Positions 45,242 to 54,527 of a stretch of DNA of 64,000 nucleotides are shown one piece after another. The notes beneath the pieces were generated by a model that was given only the letters and a program-made list of their open reading frames with translations, had not been told where the DNA came from and searched no databases. This DNA comes from Aurantibacter crassamenti (GTDB lineage Bacteria; Bacteroidota; Bacteroidia; Flavobacteriales; Flavobacteriaceae): assembly GCF_016811105.1 (NCBI RefSeq), contig NZ_JAFBGM010000001.1:62001-126000 (forward strand), given 5' to 3'. A program made the translations under genes and the position numbers. Every line of letters starts with the position of its first letter. Position 1 is the first letter of the stretch.

Positions 45242-45652
45242 CTATTTCTGACGTACATCTTTCTCAGTACTATCAGGTTCAAAATATTGAACCATTTCTG
45301 ATGGAGTTTTTATAACACGACACGTATCACCCATTAACAAAACAGGGTACGCCAAAGTTTCAGGATGTTTTTCTAAAACTCTAAGCCAATCATGCTCACT
45401 TAAATCTATTTTATCATTACCATAAACATTAATAAAATCAGGATGTTCCGTATTGATGAGTTCACCAATAGCGATTTTGAGTTTAGAAGCAATTTCAGCC
45501 CATTGGCTTCCGGTAACCTTAGTGGCAGAAGTATCAATACCAAATACTTTTTTCTCTGAAGCACTAACATAGGCATATGTTTGTTTGCCCAATGACGTGT
45601 TTGAGTTATAGTACAATTTAATTTCGTTGTCGTTGGTTGCTATCATTCCCAT
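45242..45652 (-). CDS. ArsC/Spx-fold protein without the active-site cysteine
   Basis: 136 residues resembling arsenate-reductase-family proteins: IKLYYNSNTSLGKQTYAYVSA at the start, then AIGELINTEHPDF, and a late HPETLAYPVLLMGDTCRVIKTPSEMVQYF. The expected CxxS or C at the first loop is NSNTS here, so thiol-based reductase chemistry is not possible at that site. Stop is 3 bp before the next gene, and all four genes to 41964 look like one operon. Function unknown. Confidence 0.72.
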   Translation of the reverse strand: MGMIATNDNEIKLYYNSNTSLGKQTYAYVSASEKKVFGIDTSATKVTGSQWAEIASKLKIAIGELINTEHPDFINVYGNDKIDLSEHDWLRVLEKHPETLAYPVLLMGDTCRVIKTPSEMVQYFEPDSTEKDVRQK

Positions 45653-45777
45653 TGTATTAATCTTTTCACAAAGAAATAGGATTATAACCTGCTCTATTGA
45701 CGCATTTGCATTTTATAATGACCCTAATAATCAACTTCGCTTGCTATAAGAAGTGATTGTCTTAACTTGTTCAACGT

Positions 45778-47199
45778 ATGACAAACACCTTAATCATAAT
45801 ATATTTCGTTCTAGGCTTTTGGGGCTTCTTTAGCATTATTATGCACGGATCCAGGCCAACCAAATCACTGGCATGGGTTTTAACAATATTCATAATTCCA
45901 TTCGGTGGTGTATTGCTGTATTACCTGTTTGGTGTTAATAGAAGAAAGTTCAAATTTTTTAGACTAAAAAGATCTCAAAAACGAAAACTGTACGATGTAG
46001 AAAATAAGGAAGAAGATAGCCCCATGTTTGATTTTCATTTTCAAAATAAGCAATCTGAAAAGCTATCTAAACTGATAAAAAACAATAGCTATCTTTCTGC
46101 ATCTAAAGGAAATAATATTCGCGTATTAAACACTGGCGAAGAAACCTTTGATGCAATTTTTGAAACTATTTCAAAGGCAAAACATTTTATACATGTTCAG
46201 TATTATATATTCGAAAAAGGAGAATTACAAGATAGATTTCATGAACTTTTTAAGAAAAAAGTAGCTGAAGGTGTCGAAGTTAGAATGATTTATGATTCTT
46301 TTGGTAGTGTATCTTTTCGGGGAAAATTGAAAAAAAGATTCAAAGAAATAGGAGTTAAAGTGTATCCGATGATGCCAATTCGATTAGGTAGTCTTCTCTT
46401 TACATTAAATTATAGAAACCACCGAAAAATAATAATAGTCGATGGTAAAGTAGGGTTTACAGGCGGAGTAAACGTTTCTGATAAATATATAAAATCAATT
46501 TCCGATTTAGGTATTTGGCGAGATTTACATGTTCGCTTAGAAGGCCCTGTGGTTAATAGTTTACATCGAATATTTATTAAAGATTATCATTTTGCAAGTA
46601 AGAAAGAATTACTTCTGAAACCTAAATATCTTCCTGAACCTGAGGCGGCAGGTACGTCTATCGCACAAATCGCAGCTAGTGGTCCTGATTCAAATCAGCC
46701 CGCAATTATGCAGCAATATATTGCCATGATAGGATTAGCTGAAAAATGCATTTTCATAGCCAATCCTTATTTTATTCCTGATACAACAGTCATGCAAGCA
46801 TTGCTTATAGCAGCTCAGAGTGGCGTTGAAGTAAATGTTTTAGTGCCCAGAAAAGGAGATTCATTATTAGCAACCTATAGCATGTTCGCTAATTTTGAAA
46901 AGTTTTTATCTGTAGGCATCAATATTTATACCCGTAAAGATTTTTCGCATAGCAAGGTTATTGTGATTGATGATAACATAGCTTCTGTAGGATCTGGTAA
47001 TTTTGATTATAGAAGTTTTGAACACAATTTTGAAACCAATGCCGTAATTTATGATGAAGAAATTACAGCACATATTATTGATGAGTTCGAATGCGAATGT
47101 AAAGAATCTGATAAGCTGTCATATAAAGAATTTAAATCGCGACCTCGAATTCATAAATTTATGGAAGGTCTAGCGAAATTTTTTAGTCCGTTATTATAA
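45778..47199 (+). CDS. cls: Cardiolipin synthase (PLD superfamily)
   Basis: 473 residues. Two N-terminal helices (ending GGVLLYYLFGVNRRKF) as in bacterial ClsA, then two PLD motifs: HRKIIIVDGKVGFTGG (HxKxxxxD, first) and HSKVIVIDDNIASVGSGNFDYRSF (second). It condenses two phosphatidylglycerols to cardiolipin, or a related PLD reaction. Spacing and length agree with the family. 10 bp before the metalloprotease gene, so possibly co-transcribed. Confidence 0.93.
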   Translation: MTNTLIIIYFVLGFWGFFSIIMHGSRPTKSLAWVLTIFIIPFGGVLLYYLFGVNRRKFKFFRLKRSQKRKLYDVENKEEDSPMFDFHFQNKQSEKLSKLIKNNSYLSASKGNNIRVLNTGEETFDAIFETISKAKHFIHVQYYIFEKGELQDRFHELFKKKVAEGVEVRMIYDSFGSVSFRGKLKKRFKEIGVKVYPMMPIRLGSLLFTLNYRNHRKIIIVDGKVGFTGGVNVSDKYIKSISDLGIWRDLHVRLEGPVVNSLHRIFIKDYHFASKKELLLKPKYLPEPEAAGTSIAQIAASGPDSNQPAIMQQYIAMIGLAEKCIFIANPYFIPDTTVMQALLIAAQSGVEVNVLVPRKGDSLLATYSMFANFEKFLSVGINIYTRKDFSHSKVIVIDDNIASVGSGNFDYRSFEHNFETNAVIYDEEITAHIIDEFECECKESDKLSYKEFKSRPRIHKFMEGLAKFFSPLL

Positions 47200-47209
47200 T
47201 TTTTACACC

Positions 47210-47824
47210 ATGATTCGCACCATTTTTATCTTACTAATTTTTAATCATTTTGTATTGAATGCACAACAGAAATATCCACAATCTATAGAAAATGAAGCTG
47301 AAAAAGCACTTTCATATTATCCTGAATTAGAGAATACAGCAATTACTTTTAAGTTTAAAAACAAAATAAAGAAATCGACCATGCAGGCTCAACCTGTTTT
47401 TGGAAGTCTATTTAAGTCAAAGAAGAAACGTAAATACGTGATTTTGATAAGCGAGCGTTTCAAAATTGAAGATACTGTATACAGCACTAAAGATATTCCA
47501 TCAGATGTTTTAATCGGTTGGTTGGGGCATGAACTAGGTCATGTGATGGACTATGAACAAAGGAGTTCTTTGAATCTAATTGGTTTCGGTATTGGTTATT
47601 CTTTTTCTATGAAATACTTAAAGAATGCAGAACGTACAGCTGACACCTATGCCGTAAATCACGGAATGGAAAGCTATATAATAGCAACAAAGAACTTTAT
47701 ATTGAACGAAGCAGGAATCCCCGAAACATACAAGAATCGCATTAAAAAATACTACCTGTCACCGGAGGAAATTATGCTATTAGTTGAAGACCGCAATGCC
47801 ACGGAAGCTTCAAATGATTTGTAA
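47210..47824 (+). CDS. Secreted HExxH metalloprotease-like protein
   Basis: 204 residues; signal peptide about 1-18 (NAQQ). Zinc motif HELGH in WLGHELGHVMDYEQRS with a third ligand candidate in NAERTADTYAV, as in M48-like peptidases without the membrane part. A helix-rich tail follows. Substrate unknown. It may be part of the same transcript as cardiolipin synthase, pointing to an envelope role. Confidence 0.8.
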   Translation: MIRTIFILLIFNHFVLNAQQKYPQSIENEAEKALSYYPELENTAITFKFKNKIKKSTMQAQPVFGSLFKSKKKRKYVILISERFKIEDTVYSTKDIPSDVLIGWLGHELGHVMDYEQRSSLNLIGFGIGYSFSMKYLKNAERTADTYAVNHGMESYIIATKNFILNEAGIPETYKNRIKKYYLSPEEIMLLVEDRNATEASNDL

Positions 47825-47834
47825 TGAAATTTAG

Positions 47835-49355
47835 TTACTGCTGTGCCACAAATTCTTCCCACTCAGCAAATTTATCTTCACCCATTACTCGTTCCATTTT
47901 TACTTGTCCGCCTTTCTTTTTATTAGCACCATTCCACTCGTGAAAAACAGAAGGTGAAACAGTCGCTACCTTAACGCCCTTCAAAGCTTTAGAACGAGCT
48001 ACTTTATAATTTTTATTCGCCTGCTGCAAAAATTTATCAATAGATTCTGCTAATTGATTTGAATCAATTGATGCTTCGGTACCCAAATACCAAGAATGAT
48101 AAAATTCATCATCAAACCGTTTTGCGCACAGTGTATATTCAGGAATTTTGATATCAAATGTTTCCTCTAAATGTTTTACCCCATCATTCAGTTTATTAAC
48201 AGAAAGCTGAGACCCAACAGTGTTTAGAAAAAACTTAGTTCTGCCCGTAATCTTAATCTCTGCCCTTTCAACATCAGTAAATTCAATAGTATCACCAATT
48301 AAATAACGCCAAGCACCTGAAACCGTACTAATAATCAATACATAATCTTGGTCTGTTTTTACCTCATCTAGCGTTAATGAAGGTGCATTTGCAACTAGTG
48401 AACCATCTTGATTGATATATTCTGGATCAAAGGGCACAAATTCAAAATAGATACCATTATCCGTTGCTAATTTCATAGCATCAGTTTCAGGTCTACTTTG
48501 AAACGCGATAAAACCCTCTGAAGCCAAATACGTATCTATAACGGTGATAGGTCTGCCAAGTAAGGCATTAAAGCTTTTCTCATAAGGCCCAAATGCTACA
48601 CCACCTGAAGTATAGACTTCTAGATTCGGCCATATTTCATGAATATTCTTTACCTTATGGTAGGCGATAACCTCAGCCAACATCAATTCAATCCATGAGG
48701 GAATACCGCTAATTGCACCTATATCCCAATCTTTTGCTTTTTCAGCGATACGTAAAACGCGTTCATCCCAATCATCAATCTGTGCAATTTCTTCACCTGG
48801 CTTATAATATCCTTTAAACCAAGAAGGAATATTACTTGCACTAATACCACTAATTTCTCCTTCTAAATGATTTTCTTTTTCTTTTAAATCTGTAGAACTA
48901 CCCAACATCAAAATGCCTTTTTCAAAAAATGTGGGTGGTAAATCGTAATTACTTAAAGCTGATACTTGCGCAATTCCTGTAGATTTTATGGCATCAATCA
49001 TGTCATTAGTCACCGGTATACGTTTACTAGTTTTACCCGTAGTACCCGAACTTAAAGCATAATAACTTGGCGTACCAGGCCAGGTAACATTAGTTTGACC
49101 TTTGTGAAGTTTACGCCACCACTTTTCATTAATTTGGTTATAATCAAAAAAAGGAATTTTCTCAGAAAATGTTTTTTGCATATCTGAATTTGAACCTATG
49201 GTTTTGAAATCATAGCATTTACCAAACTCCGTATCTTGAGCCTTTTCAAGCAAATCTTTTAAAACTTTTTTCTGTTCTTCGGATGGACTTGATTCAGGCG
49301 TTAGTTTATCCTTCAAATCAATTAGTCCCTTTATAATACTACCTACAATATGCAT
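47835..49355 (-). CDS. GH3 (auxin-responsive)-type acyl-adenylate ligase homologue
   Basis: 506 residues of the GH3 superfamily (Pfam GH3), known in plants for joining amino acids to jasmonate or auxin by ATP-dependent adenylation. Visible: YALSSGTTGKTSKRIPVT (ATP-binding P-loop-like), VYTSGGVAFGPY, TYLASEGFIAFQ, and ISTVSGAWRYLIGDTIEFTD. Bacterial members are of unknown substrate; the Bacteroidota group is large. Alone on the minus strand, with a terminator upstream that belongs to the DJ-1 gene. Confidence 0.87.
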   Translation of the reverse strand: MHIVGSIIKGLIDLKDKLTPESSPSEEQKKVLKDLLEKAQDTEFGKCYDFKTIGSNSDMQKTFSEKIPFFDYNQINEKWWRKLHKGQTNVTWPGTPSYYALSSGTTGKTSKRIPVTNDMIDAIKSTGIAQVSALSNYDLPPTFFEKGILMLGSSTDLKEKENHLEGEISGISASNIPSWFKGYYKPGEEIAQIDDWDERVLRIAEKAKDWDIGAISGIPSWIELMLAEVIAYHKVKNIHEIWPNLEVYTSGGVAFGPYEKSFNALLGRPITVIDTYLASEGFIAFQSRPETDAMKLATDNGIYFEFVPFDPEYINQDGSLVANAPSLTLDEVKTDQDYVLIISTVSGAWRYLIGDTIEFTDVERAEIKITGRTKFFLNTVGSQLSVNKLNDGVKHLEETFDIKIPEYTLCAKRFDDEFYHSWYLGTEASIDSNQLAESIDKFLQQANKNYKVARSKALKGVKVATVSPSVFHEWNGANKKKGGQVKMERVMGEDKFAEWEEFVAQQ

Positions 49356-49384
49356 AATTTTCTATTCAAAATTGTTTTAACTAA

Positions 49385-49412
49385 AATCAGGGAAGTTGAA
49401 ACTTCCCTGATT
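49385..49412 (-). terminator. Terminator of the DJ-1 gene, perfect 13-bp stem with 2-nt loop
   Basis: AATCAGGGAAGTT (49385-49397) and AACTTCCCTGATT (49400-49412), followed on the minus strand by T-rich sequence. Confidence 0.7.
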
Positions 49413-49433
49413 AAACCAAACTATTACCAACTA

Positions 49434-50003
49434 TTAAACCGAGGCATCAACAACCTGATTTTCGTGTTTACCCTCTCTAATTTCTTCTATAATCTTATCA
49501 ATGAAAGCAGGAAGATCTGCTGGTTTTCTACTGGTAACCAAACCTGCATCTACAACTACCTCTTCATCATTCCAAAACCCTCCAGCATTGATAACATCAT
49601 CTTTAATACTAGGGTATGATGTTACTTCTCTATTTTCAATTACTCGCGCACTGATTAAGAGCCATGGTGCGTGACAAATTGCAGCTACTATTTTTCCACT
49701 CTTAAAAAAATCACGAATGAACTGCAAAGCATTTTCATGTGTTCTTAGGCTATCTGGGTTAGCAACACCACCCGGTAAAACTAATGCGTTATAATCTGAC
49801 TCATTGGTGTCTTCTACCAACTTGTCAACGGCAATTGTTTCACCCCAGTCATTATTATCCCAACTTTTTATTTGACCTTTCTTAACTGATATGATATGTA
49901 CTGTTGCACCTTCGTTTTTTAATGCGTTCAAAGGTTCAAATAACTCCGATTTCTCAAATCCGTCTGTTGCCAAAATGGCTACTTTTTTATTTTCCAACTT
50001 CAT
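49434..50003 (-). CDS. DJ-1/PfpI-family type-1 glutamine-amidotransferase-like protein
   Basis: 189 residues. Nucleophile C110 in VAAICHAPWLLIS, with H111, and an acidic residue E18 in ATDGFEKSELFEP, which gives the PfpI/YhbO pattern. These proteins act as deglycases, chaperones or stress-linked peptidases; in vivo roles are debated. Monocistronic with its own terminator. Confidence 0.9.
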   Translation of the reverse strand: MKLENKKVAILATDGFEKSELFEPLNALKNEGATVHIISVKKGQIKSWDNNDWGETIAVDKLVEDTNESDYNALVLPGGVANPDSLRTHENALQFIRDFFKSGKIVAAICHAPWLLISARVIENREVTSYPSIKDDVINAGGFWNDEEVVVDAGLVTSRKPADLPAFIDKIIEEIREGKHENQVVDASV

Positions 50004-50115
50004 TTTTTCAAATTTTATATTAATACTTTTTTTTAATTCTAATTACTATATAAAATTACTGGAGACATTTAAAAATAAGGTGTTGTATCAAATTTTGTTT
50101 TAACCCTAAATCAAA

Positions 50116-50152
50116 GAAAAAGGCCATTGTTAGCAACAATGACCCTTTTTAA
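50116..50152 (-). terminator. Terminator of the 50170 lipoprotein gene
   Basis: AAAAAGG...CATTGTT pairs with AACAATG...CCTTTTT (small internal mismatch) just past the stop of the minus-strand lipoprotein gene; T-run on that strand. Confidence 0.65.
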
Positions 50153-50169
50153 AATGCAATACTATTTTA

Positions 50170-50646
50170 TTAATACTCATTTGATAAATCTTCAAAAACT
50201 GTGAATTGTTCTGGAGTTAAAATATCTTTTAATTGTCTTCGCTGCTCATCTGCAACTGTACCCATCATTTCACCGTTGGGTGTATTTCGTTGACGTTCTT
50301 TAAAATCTTCTAATGCCGAATTTAATGTCTGAATTTGATCATCAGTCATATTCAATTGCGAATACATTTCTGAATAATCATTTTCTGAAGTTGATGAAGA
50401 TGACGTAGTATTCGTACTAAGTGACATATTAGAGTTACCACCGGTTGTACCGTTATTCATTGCAACTGCATTGGGTTCATGAGCGCTTTTCACACTTTCT
50501 TTTGAACTATAATTAACTGGTTCGTTTTCAACTAAAGTTACGACCTGATTTGTATCTGACTTGTTTGTATTTGTTTTTGATGCGCCACATGAAGCGGTTA
50601 AAATCATTACAAACGCTGCTATAAAATATACTATACTTTTTCTCAT
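50170..50646 (-). CDS. Lipoprotein with Ser/Thr/Asn-rich linker and helical C-terminus
   Basis: 158 residues from ATG 50646, chosen because it gives a clean lipoprotein signal (MRKSIVYFIAAFVMILTASC); an upstream ATG at 50667 would add seven residues. The linker TNTTSSSSTSEND is low complexity. The end (LNMTDDQIQTLNSALEDFKERQRNTP and LKDILTPEQFTVFEDL) resembles the helical repeat of small Spy/CpxP-like or DUF-type envelope proteins (LTxxQ motifs). Function unknown. Confidence 0.7.
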   Translation of the reverse strand: MRKSIVYFIAAFVMILTASCGASKTNTNKSDTNQVVTLVENEPVNYSSKESVKSAHEPNAVAMNNGTTGGNSNMSLSTNTTSSSSTSENDYSEMYSQLNMTDDQIQTLNSALEDFKERQRNTPNGEMMGTVADEQRRQLKDILTPEQFTVFEDLSNEY

Positions 50647-50888
50647 TTTATTTAAGATTAAATTCATTGTAAGTCTAATTTCTATTCAAAATTAGGACTG
50701 TAGGTAACAAAATATTGATACGTATAAATTAACTATTGACTCATATGAATGTTACCCAATAGTATATCAAGAATTTTTAAATGAATAATCATGATTGCCT
50801 TTTTCATTCACATGAACTGAAATAGTTTTATCTTTCATCGTTGTACCTAAACTATTGCTGAAGCAAGCCTAATTAATATTTGAACTTT

Positions 50889-51317
50889 ATGTTTACACTA
50901 ACTTATGAATCGCATGAAGTGAAACGCTTATCGGCTGATGAAATGAAAGTGCTTTTAGAGAATGCTAGCGAGCATAATATTAAAAAAGAGATTACAGGTT
51001 GTTTAATATATTACAAAGGAAGATTTATACAAATACTGGAAGGAGAAAAAGAAGCTGTATTGGAAATATACGAGAAAATAAAGATAGATTCTCGACATAA
51101 AAAGGTTCATTTATTTTCTCAAGATGATATCACCAATAGAACATTTCCGAATTGGGGAATGGCCTATTACCCTGTTGATGAAAATGATTTTAACGAAAAT
51201 GAATTGGAGCAATTTAAACGGAATCTATTATTACTAGCTGATTTAACGACATCAAAAAGTGTTACTGCTTCGTTATTTTGGAAAAGGATAAAATTCTATT
51301 TAGCCCACCCCGATTGA
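50889..51317 (+). CDS. BLUF-domain blue-light photoreceptor protein
   Basis: 142 residues from ATG 50889 (a TTG at 50880 is possible). Key BLUF residues match by position: Y6 in LTYES, N30 in EHNIKKEITG, Q48 in GRFIQILEGE, then RHKKVHLF and W89/M91 in FPNWGMAYYP. The spacing (24, 18 and 41 residues) equals that of AppA Y21, N45, Q63, W104. These bind FAD and signal by hydrogen-bond rearrangement on blue light. No output domain: it must act by protein contact. Start by leader and motif. Confidence 0.9.
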   Translation: MFTLTYESHEVKRLSADEMKVLLENASEHNIKKEITGCLIYYKGRFIQILEGEKEAVLEIYEKIKIDSRHKKVHLFSQDDITNRTFPNWGMAYYPVDENDFNENELEQFKRNLLLLADLTTSKSVTASLFWKRIKFYLAHPD

Positions 51318-51361
51318 TATATAAGTTTATGAATTTTTAAACAGCTTATTAGCATGGTCGA

Positions 51362-51544
51362 TTAACTTTCTTGAACTGTGGCTTTTGTTTTTACCGCTTG
51401 TTTCGTTTTAACTTTAGATTTTTTTCTCCTATTTTTTAAATACTTAAATCCCATATAGCTGAATTTTGCTCCAGCTAAAACAATCTTTAATTTTCTACTT
51501 CGTACCAACAAGGCAGCAATTCCTATAAGTGAAGATTTTTTCAT
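51362..51544 (-). CDS. Small basic protein of unknown function
   Basis: 60 residues, hydrophobic first half (SLIGIAALLVRSRKLKIVLAGAKFSYMGFKYL) and very basic tail (KNRRKKSKVKTKQAVKTK). I do not recognise it. It lies 20 bp after the hibernation-factor terminator on the same strand. Could be a small membrane-bound nucleic-acid or ribosome binder; evidence is only composition. Confidence 0.5.
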   Translation of the reverse strand: MKKSSLIGIAALLVRSRKLKIVLAGAKFSYMGFKYLKNRRKKSKVKTKQAVKTKATVQES

Positions 51545-51563
51545 GTGTTTCTTATTTTAAAAA

Positions 51564-51591
51564 AGCTCCTTTTAGGATTTAAAAAGGAGCT
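51564..51591 (-). terminator. Terminator of the hibernation-factor gene
   Basis: AGCTCCTTTT (51564-51573) and AAAAGGAGCT (51582-51591), with a T-run on the minus strand. Confidence 0.7.
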
Positions 51592-51614
51592 CTGAAATTT
51601 TACATAAACCTATT

Positions 51615-51917
51615 TTAATAGGCTTTATTTTTATCTTTTCGTTTTTGCAGTTGTCTTTCTAAATCATTAACAGATTCTGAGATTGAACTTTCAAATTCAC
51701 TATGACTCGCCTCAGCAAAAATTCGAGGTCCGGGTAAGCTAAGTCTGATGTTACAAATTTTACCAGTTTCATCAGAAGAGGTGTTTTCAATTTTAAAAAA
51801 AACATCCGCTCTAATTACATCACTGTATTTCTGGTGTAACTTTTCCAGTTTTTCTTTAGTAAAGGATTCTAATCTTGAACTAGCCTCAACATTGTGATAC
51901 TCGTGTATTATATCCAT
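51615..51917 (-). CDS. Ribosome hibernation-promoting factor/RaiA-type protein (short form)
   Basis: 100 residues: beta-alpha-beta-beta-beta-alpha fold of HPF/RaiA (VEASSRLESFTKEKLEKLHQKYSDVIRADVFFKIEN, KICNIRLSLPGPRIFAEASHSEFESSISESVNDLERQLQKRKDK). Binds the 30S decoding area under starvation and blocks translation. Lacks the long-form dimerisation tail. Family call by fold and motif. It overlaps no gene; the VOC gene lies 9 bp upstream. Confidence 0.87.
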   Translation of the reverse strand: MDIIHEYHNVEASSRLESFTKEKLEKLHQKYSDVIRADVFFKIENTSSDETGKICNIRLSLPGPRIFAEASHSEFESSISESVNDLERQLQKRKDKNKAY

Positions 51918-51926
51918 CTATGTTTA

Positions 51927-52325
51927 TTATTTAGCATTATTAACCATCCAACTAATTCCGTATTTATCGGTACATCTACCAAAGTAACCCCATTCGCGTT
52001 CTCTGAAACTATCGTGTACTTGACCTCCACCTGATAATTCTTCAAACAATTGTTTGCCACTTTCTTTATTCTCTGCATCAATGCTCATATGAACTTGATT
52101 ACCGTGATTCAGTGGCGTGTCAGGTGATGCATCGTATGCCATAAAATGTACCCCTTTACCTTTTAATTCAGCATGCTGTAATCGCTGTCGGTATGAGGCC
52201 GGTACATCAATTTTTTTGTCTTCATACGTTTCTTTATTCTTAATTTCTGCATCAAATAATTCTCCATAAAAATTGAGAGCTTCTTGACAATTACCATTGA
52301 AGGCTAAATATGCTTGTACTTTCAT
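51927..52325 (-). CDS. VOC-family (PhnB/glyoxalase-like) protein
   Basis: 132 residues with the PhnB-like pattern: AYLAFNGNCQEALNFYGELFDAEI, a HAELKGKGVHFMAYDASPD segment and a final GYFGRCTDKYGISWMVNN. Such proteins are related to glyoxalase and 3-demethylubiquinone methyltransferase-like proteins; substrate unknown. Located just upstream of the hibernation factor and may share its transcript. Confidence 0.88.
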   Translation of the reverse strand: MKVQAYLAFNGNCQEALNFYGELFDAEIKNKETYEDKKIDVPASYRQRLQHAELKGKGVHFMAYDASPDTPLNHGNQVHMSIDAENKESGKQLFEELSGGGQVHDSFREREWGYFGRCTDKYGISWMVNNAK

Positions 52326-52535
52326 GATATTTTGTTTTTGATAAAATTAGATAAAAGCCACGATGAGCCTTGACCCATATAATTTGAATAGTAACGCTAT
52401 TGAAGAATTTCAAAATCAACTAGTACTGAAAATATCAACTACGCCTACTGATTGATGAAAGTTCAAACAACTTTTATGGAATAAGTTTTAATGAAATAGA
52501 ATTGCCAAAACGATTATTCTCGACGTACTATTTTA

Positions 52536-54527
52536 CTATTTTGACAAAGGATTTATACGTAAAAGAATAGTTGATTTTGGTTTCAAAGTCAATTTCAATT
52601 CTTTCGTATTTGTGGCTAGTATCTTTTTATTTAAAGGATCAATAACCTGAGTGTTAAAAGGAAAATTAATTATTCTATCACCACCCTCAATAGTATGAAT
52701 ACCCATCCAGTTTCGACCGATATAAAATACATCATCAGTCTCAATATAGCGATGTACTCCAGCTTCATTCCATAATTCACCTAATTCAGAAGCTGTCCAT
52801 TTAAACTTCCCGTCAAAAATTACTTCGTCTTGATCAGTGCTAAAAAGTGTAGTACCACTACCGTTGGTCCAAAGTACCGTTATACCTTGTTTCGTCCACT
52901 TTTCAATATTGTCGAATTCCCTTGAATTAAGATCAAGTAAACCCATAAGCCAAATCACTTTATATTGTGAAGTAGGAATTCTTTCTACATCGGTTCTTAG
53001 AAAAAGGTCATATGAATTTCCTGTTTTTGCTAAAGGATATCTGTTAGACAAAATTTGTTCAGTAAGCTTTCCATAAGTTGGATCCCAAAAAGAAAGTTTT
53101 TCATCTACTATTACTCCTACTTCAGATTTCATTTGTTCCCCAGGCGAAGGCGGGTATTCTGCATAAATCTGTTGTGTTTTTTCTAAAACATTTAACAACT
53201 GAGGATTACTAAACCAACCACCCCACATATCAAACCACCAGCCACCATATCCATAAGTGAGCATTCTAGCAGTATTTTTCCATAAAAAGGAAACCGAAGT
53301 TTTTAAGTCATCAGGTCCTAACCAGACACCATCTTCATATGCACCAGGTGGAGCAATATCATTTGAGCGATCTTTTAATAAGGTGGTAATAGCGGTACGA
53401 GTATCATTTTCTGTCAGCCATAATTTGCCATGTAATTGAACTGAATTTATTGCAGCCATTGCAGGCCAGTCTTCACCTATAACTCGATTATAAACATTTG
53501 GACTCGACAGGTAATCAAGTTCATCACAATCTAATAATTTAGCTAATGCACCATGCCCTCGTCTAGGGTCTCCAACAAAATAATGGTAGCCATAAAACGC
53601 ACCTGTTAAAAGTTTACCATGACTTTCTTCTTTTACAATTTTACAGAAGTACACAATATTTTTAACCATGACCTCAGCTTGAAAACGATATGTATCAATG
53701 TAATTTCGCTCATGCTCTTTACTTCTCCAGTCCTCTCTTTTTGTAGGTTCATCAATATTTGCTAGTTGTGCATTTTCAAAAGTGATTGACCTATTATTCC
53801 ATGCTTTTTGCAATGCCGCTTTACTCTTATAATTATCTTTTAACCAAGTTCTAAAAGCTTGTAAACGAGCTGGATTTTTATCTTGATATTGTTTGGGATG
53901 GTAAAACCATTCTTCTGTAAAGCCACTAGCCACATGTATTCCTGCCAAATAATTAGCATATTTCGAATTTTGCAACCAATTCAAACAGTCACTAAATACT
54001 TCTCCAGTTTTTTCTCTCCAAATGTCGGATGCAAAACACTGACGAAAATTACTTCCGTCAGGTAACTGTGCTGATGCTTCTGGGTATAATTTAGTCCACC
54101 ATTCTGGAGGGTCTAAATAGAAGCGAATTATAACCTTTGCCTTGGAATCAGTTTTTATAATCTTTTCAAAATCTGTTCGTAAGCTAGAAAAATCATATTC
54201 ACCTTCACCCAACCAAATAGGAGATCGAAATGCACCAATACCTGATGTAGTATTAATACCTCCTTCCCCTAAATAAGCAGGAAGATTATAAATATGGATG
54301 CCCGTTTCCGCTATTTCTTTATAATATTTTTCCTCACCCAAATAAGACATGTATGCATAAGGAGGATAGGATTCACCGTCAATAACAATTGAAGGGTTAC
54401 CATTATCCCACTTTATTTCTGACTTTAACTGTGCCGTAATGGTATCACTCACAGATAAAGAAAACACCACCAGAATAAAAAGATAAATAGGATTATAGAG
54501 TAAGAAACATGAATTTCTATTTTTCAT
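52536..54527 (-). CDS. Secreted GH42-like beta-galactosidase-type glycosidase
   Basis: 663 residues with signal peptide (about 1-33, TITAQ). Clan GH-A barrel: RFYLDPPEWWTKLYPE early, acid/base E205 or E206 in GFTEEWFYHP, nucleophile candidate E373 in KLWLTENDTRT, and a later Rossmann-like part (GVIVDEKLSFWDPTYGKLTEQ), which is the GH42 trimerisation-like domain order. The exact family may be GH42 or a recently named relative. Monocistronic; the 210 bp before it toward 52326 hold no gene. Confidence 0.8.
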   Translation of the reverse strand: MKNRNSCFLLYNPIYLFILVVFSLSVSDTITAQLKSEIKWDNGNPSIVIDGESYPPYAYMSYLGEEKYYKEIAETGIHIYNLPAYLGEGGINTTSGIGAFRSPIWLGEGEYDFSSLRTDFEKIIKTDSKAKVIIRFYLDPPEWWTKLYPEASAQLPDGSNFRQCFASDIWREKTGEVFSDCLNWLQNSKYANYLAGIHVASGFTEEWFYHPKQYQDKNPARLQAFRTWLKDNYKSKAALQKAWNNRSITFENAQLANIDEPTKREDWRSKEHERNYIDTYRFQAEVMVKNIVYFCKIVKEESHGKLLTGAFYGYHYFVGDPRRGHGALAKLLDCDELDYLSSPNVYNRVIGEDWPAMAAINSVQLHGKLWLTENDTRTAITTLLKDRSNDIAPPGAYEDGVWLGPDDLKTSVSFLWKNTARMLTYGYGGWWFDMWGGWFSNPQLLNVLEKTQQIYAEYPPSPGEQMKSEVGVIVDEKLSFWDPTYGKLTEQILSNRYPLAKTGNSYDLFLRTDVERIPTSQYKVIWLMGLLDLNSREFDNIEKWTKQGITVLWTNGSGTTLFSTDQDEVIFDGKFKWTASELGELWNEAGVHRYIETDDVFYIGRNWMGIHTIEGGDRIINFPFNTQVIDPLNKKILATNTKELKLTLKPKSTILLRINPLSK

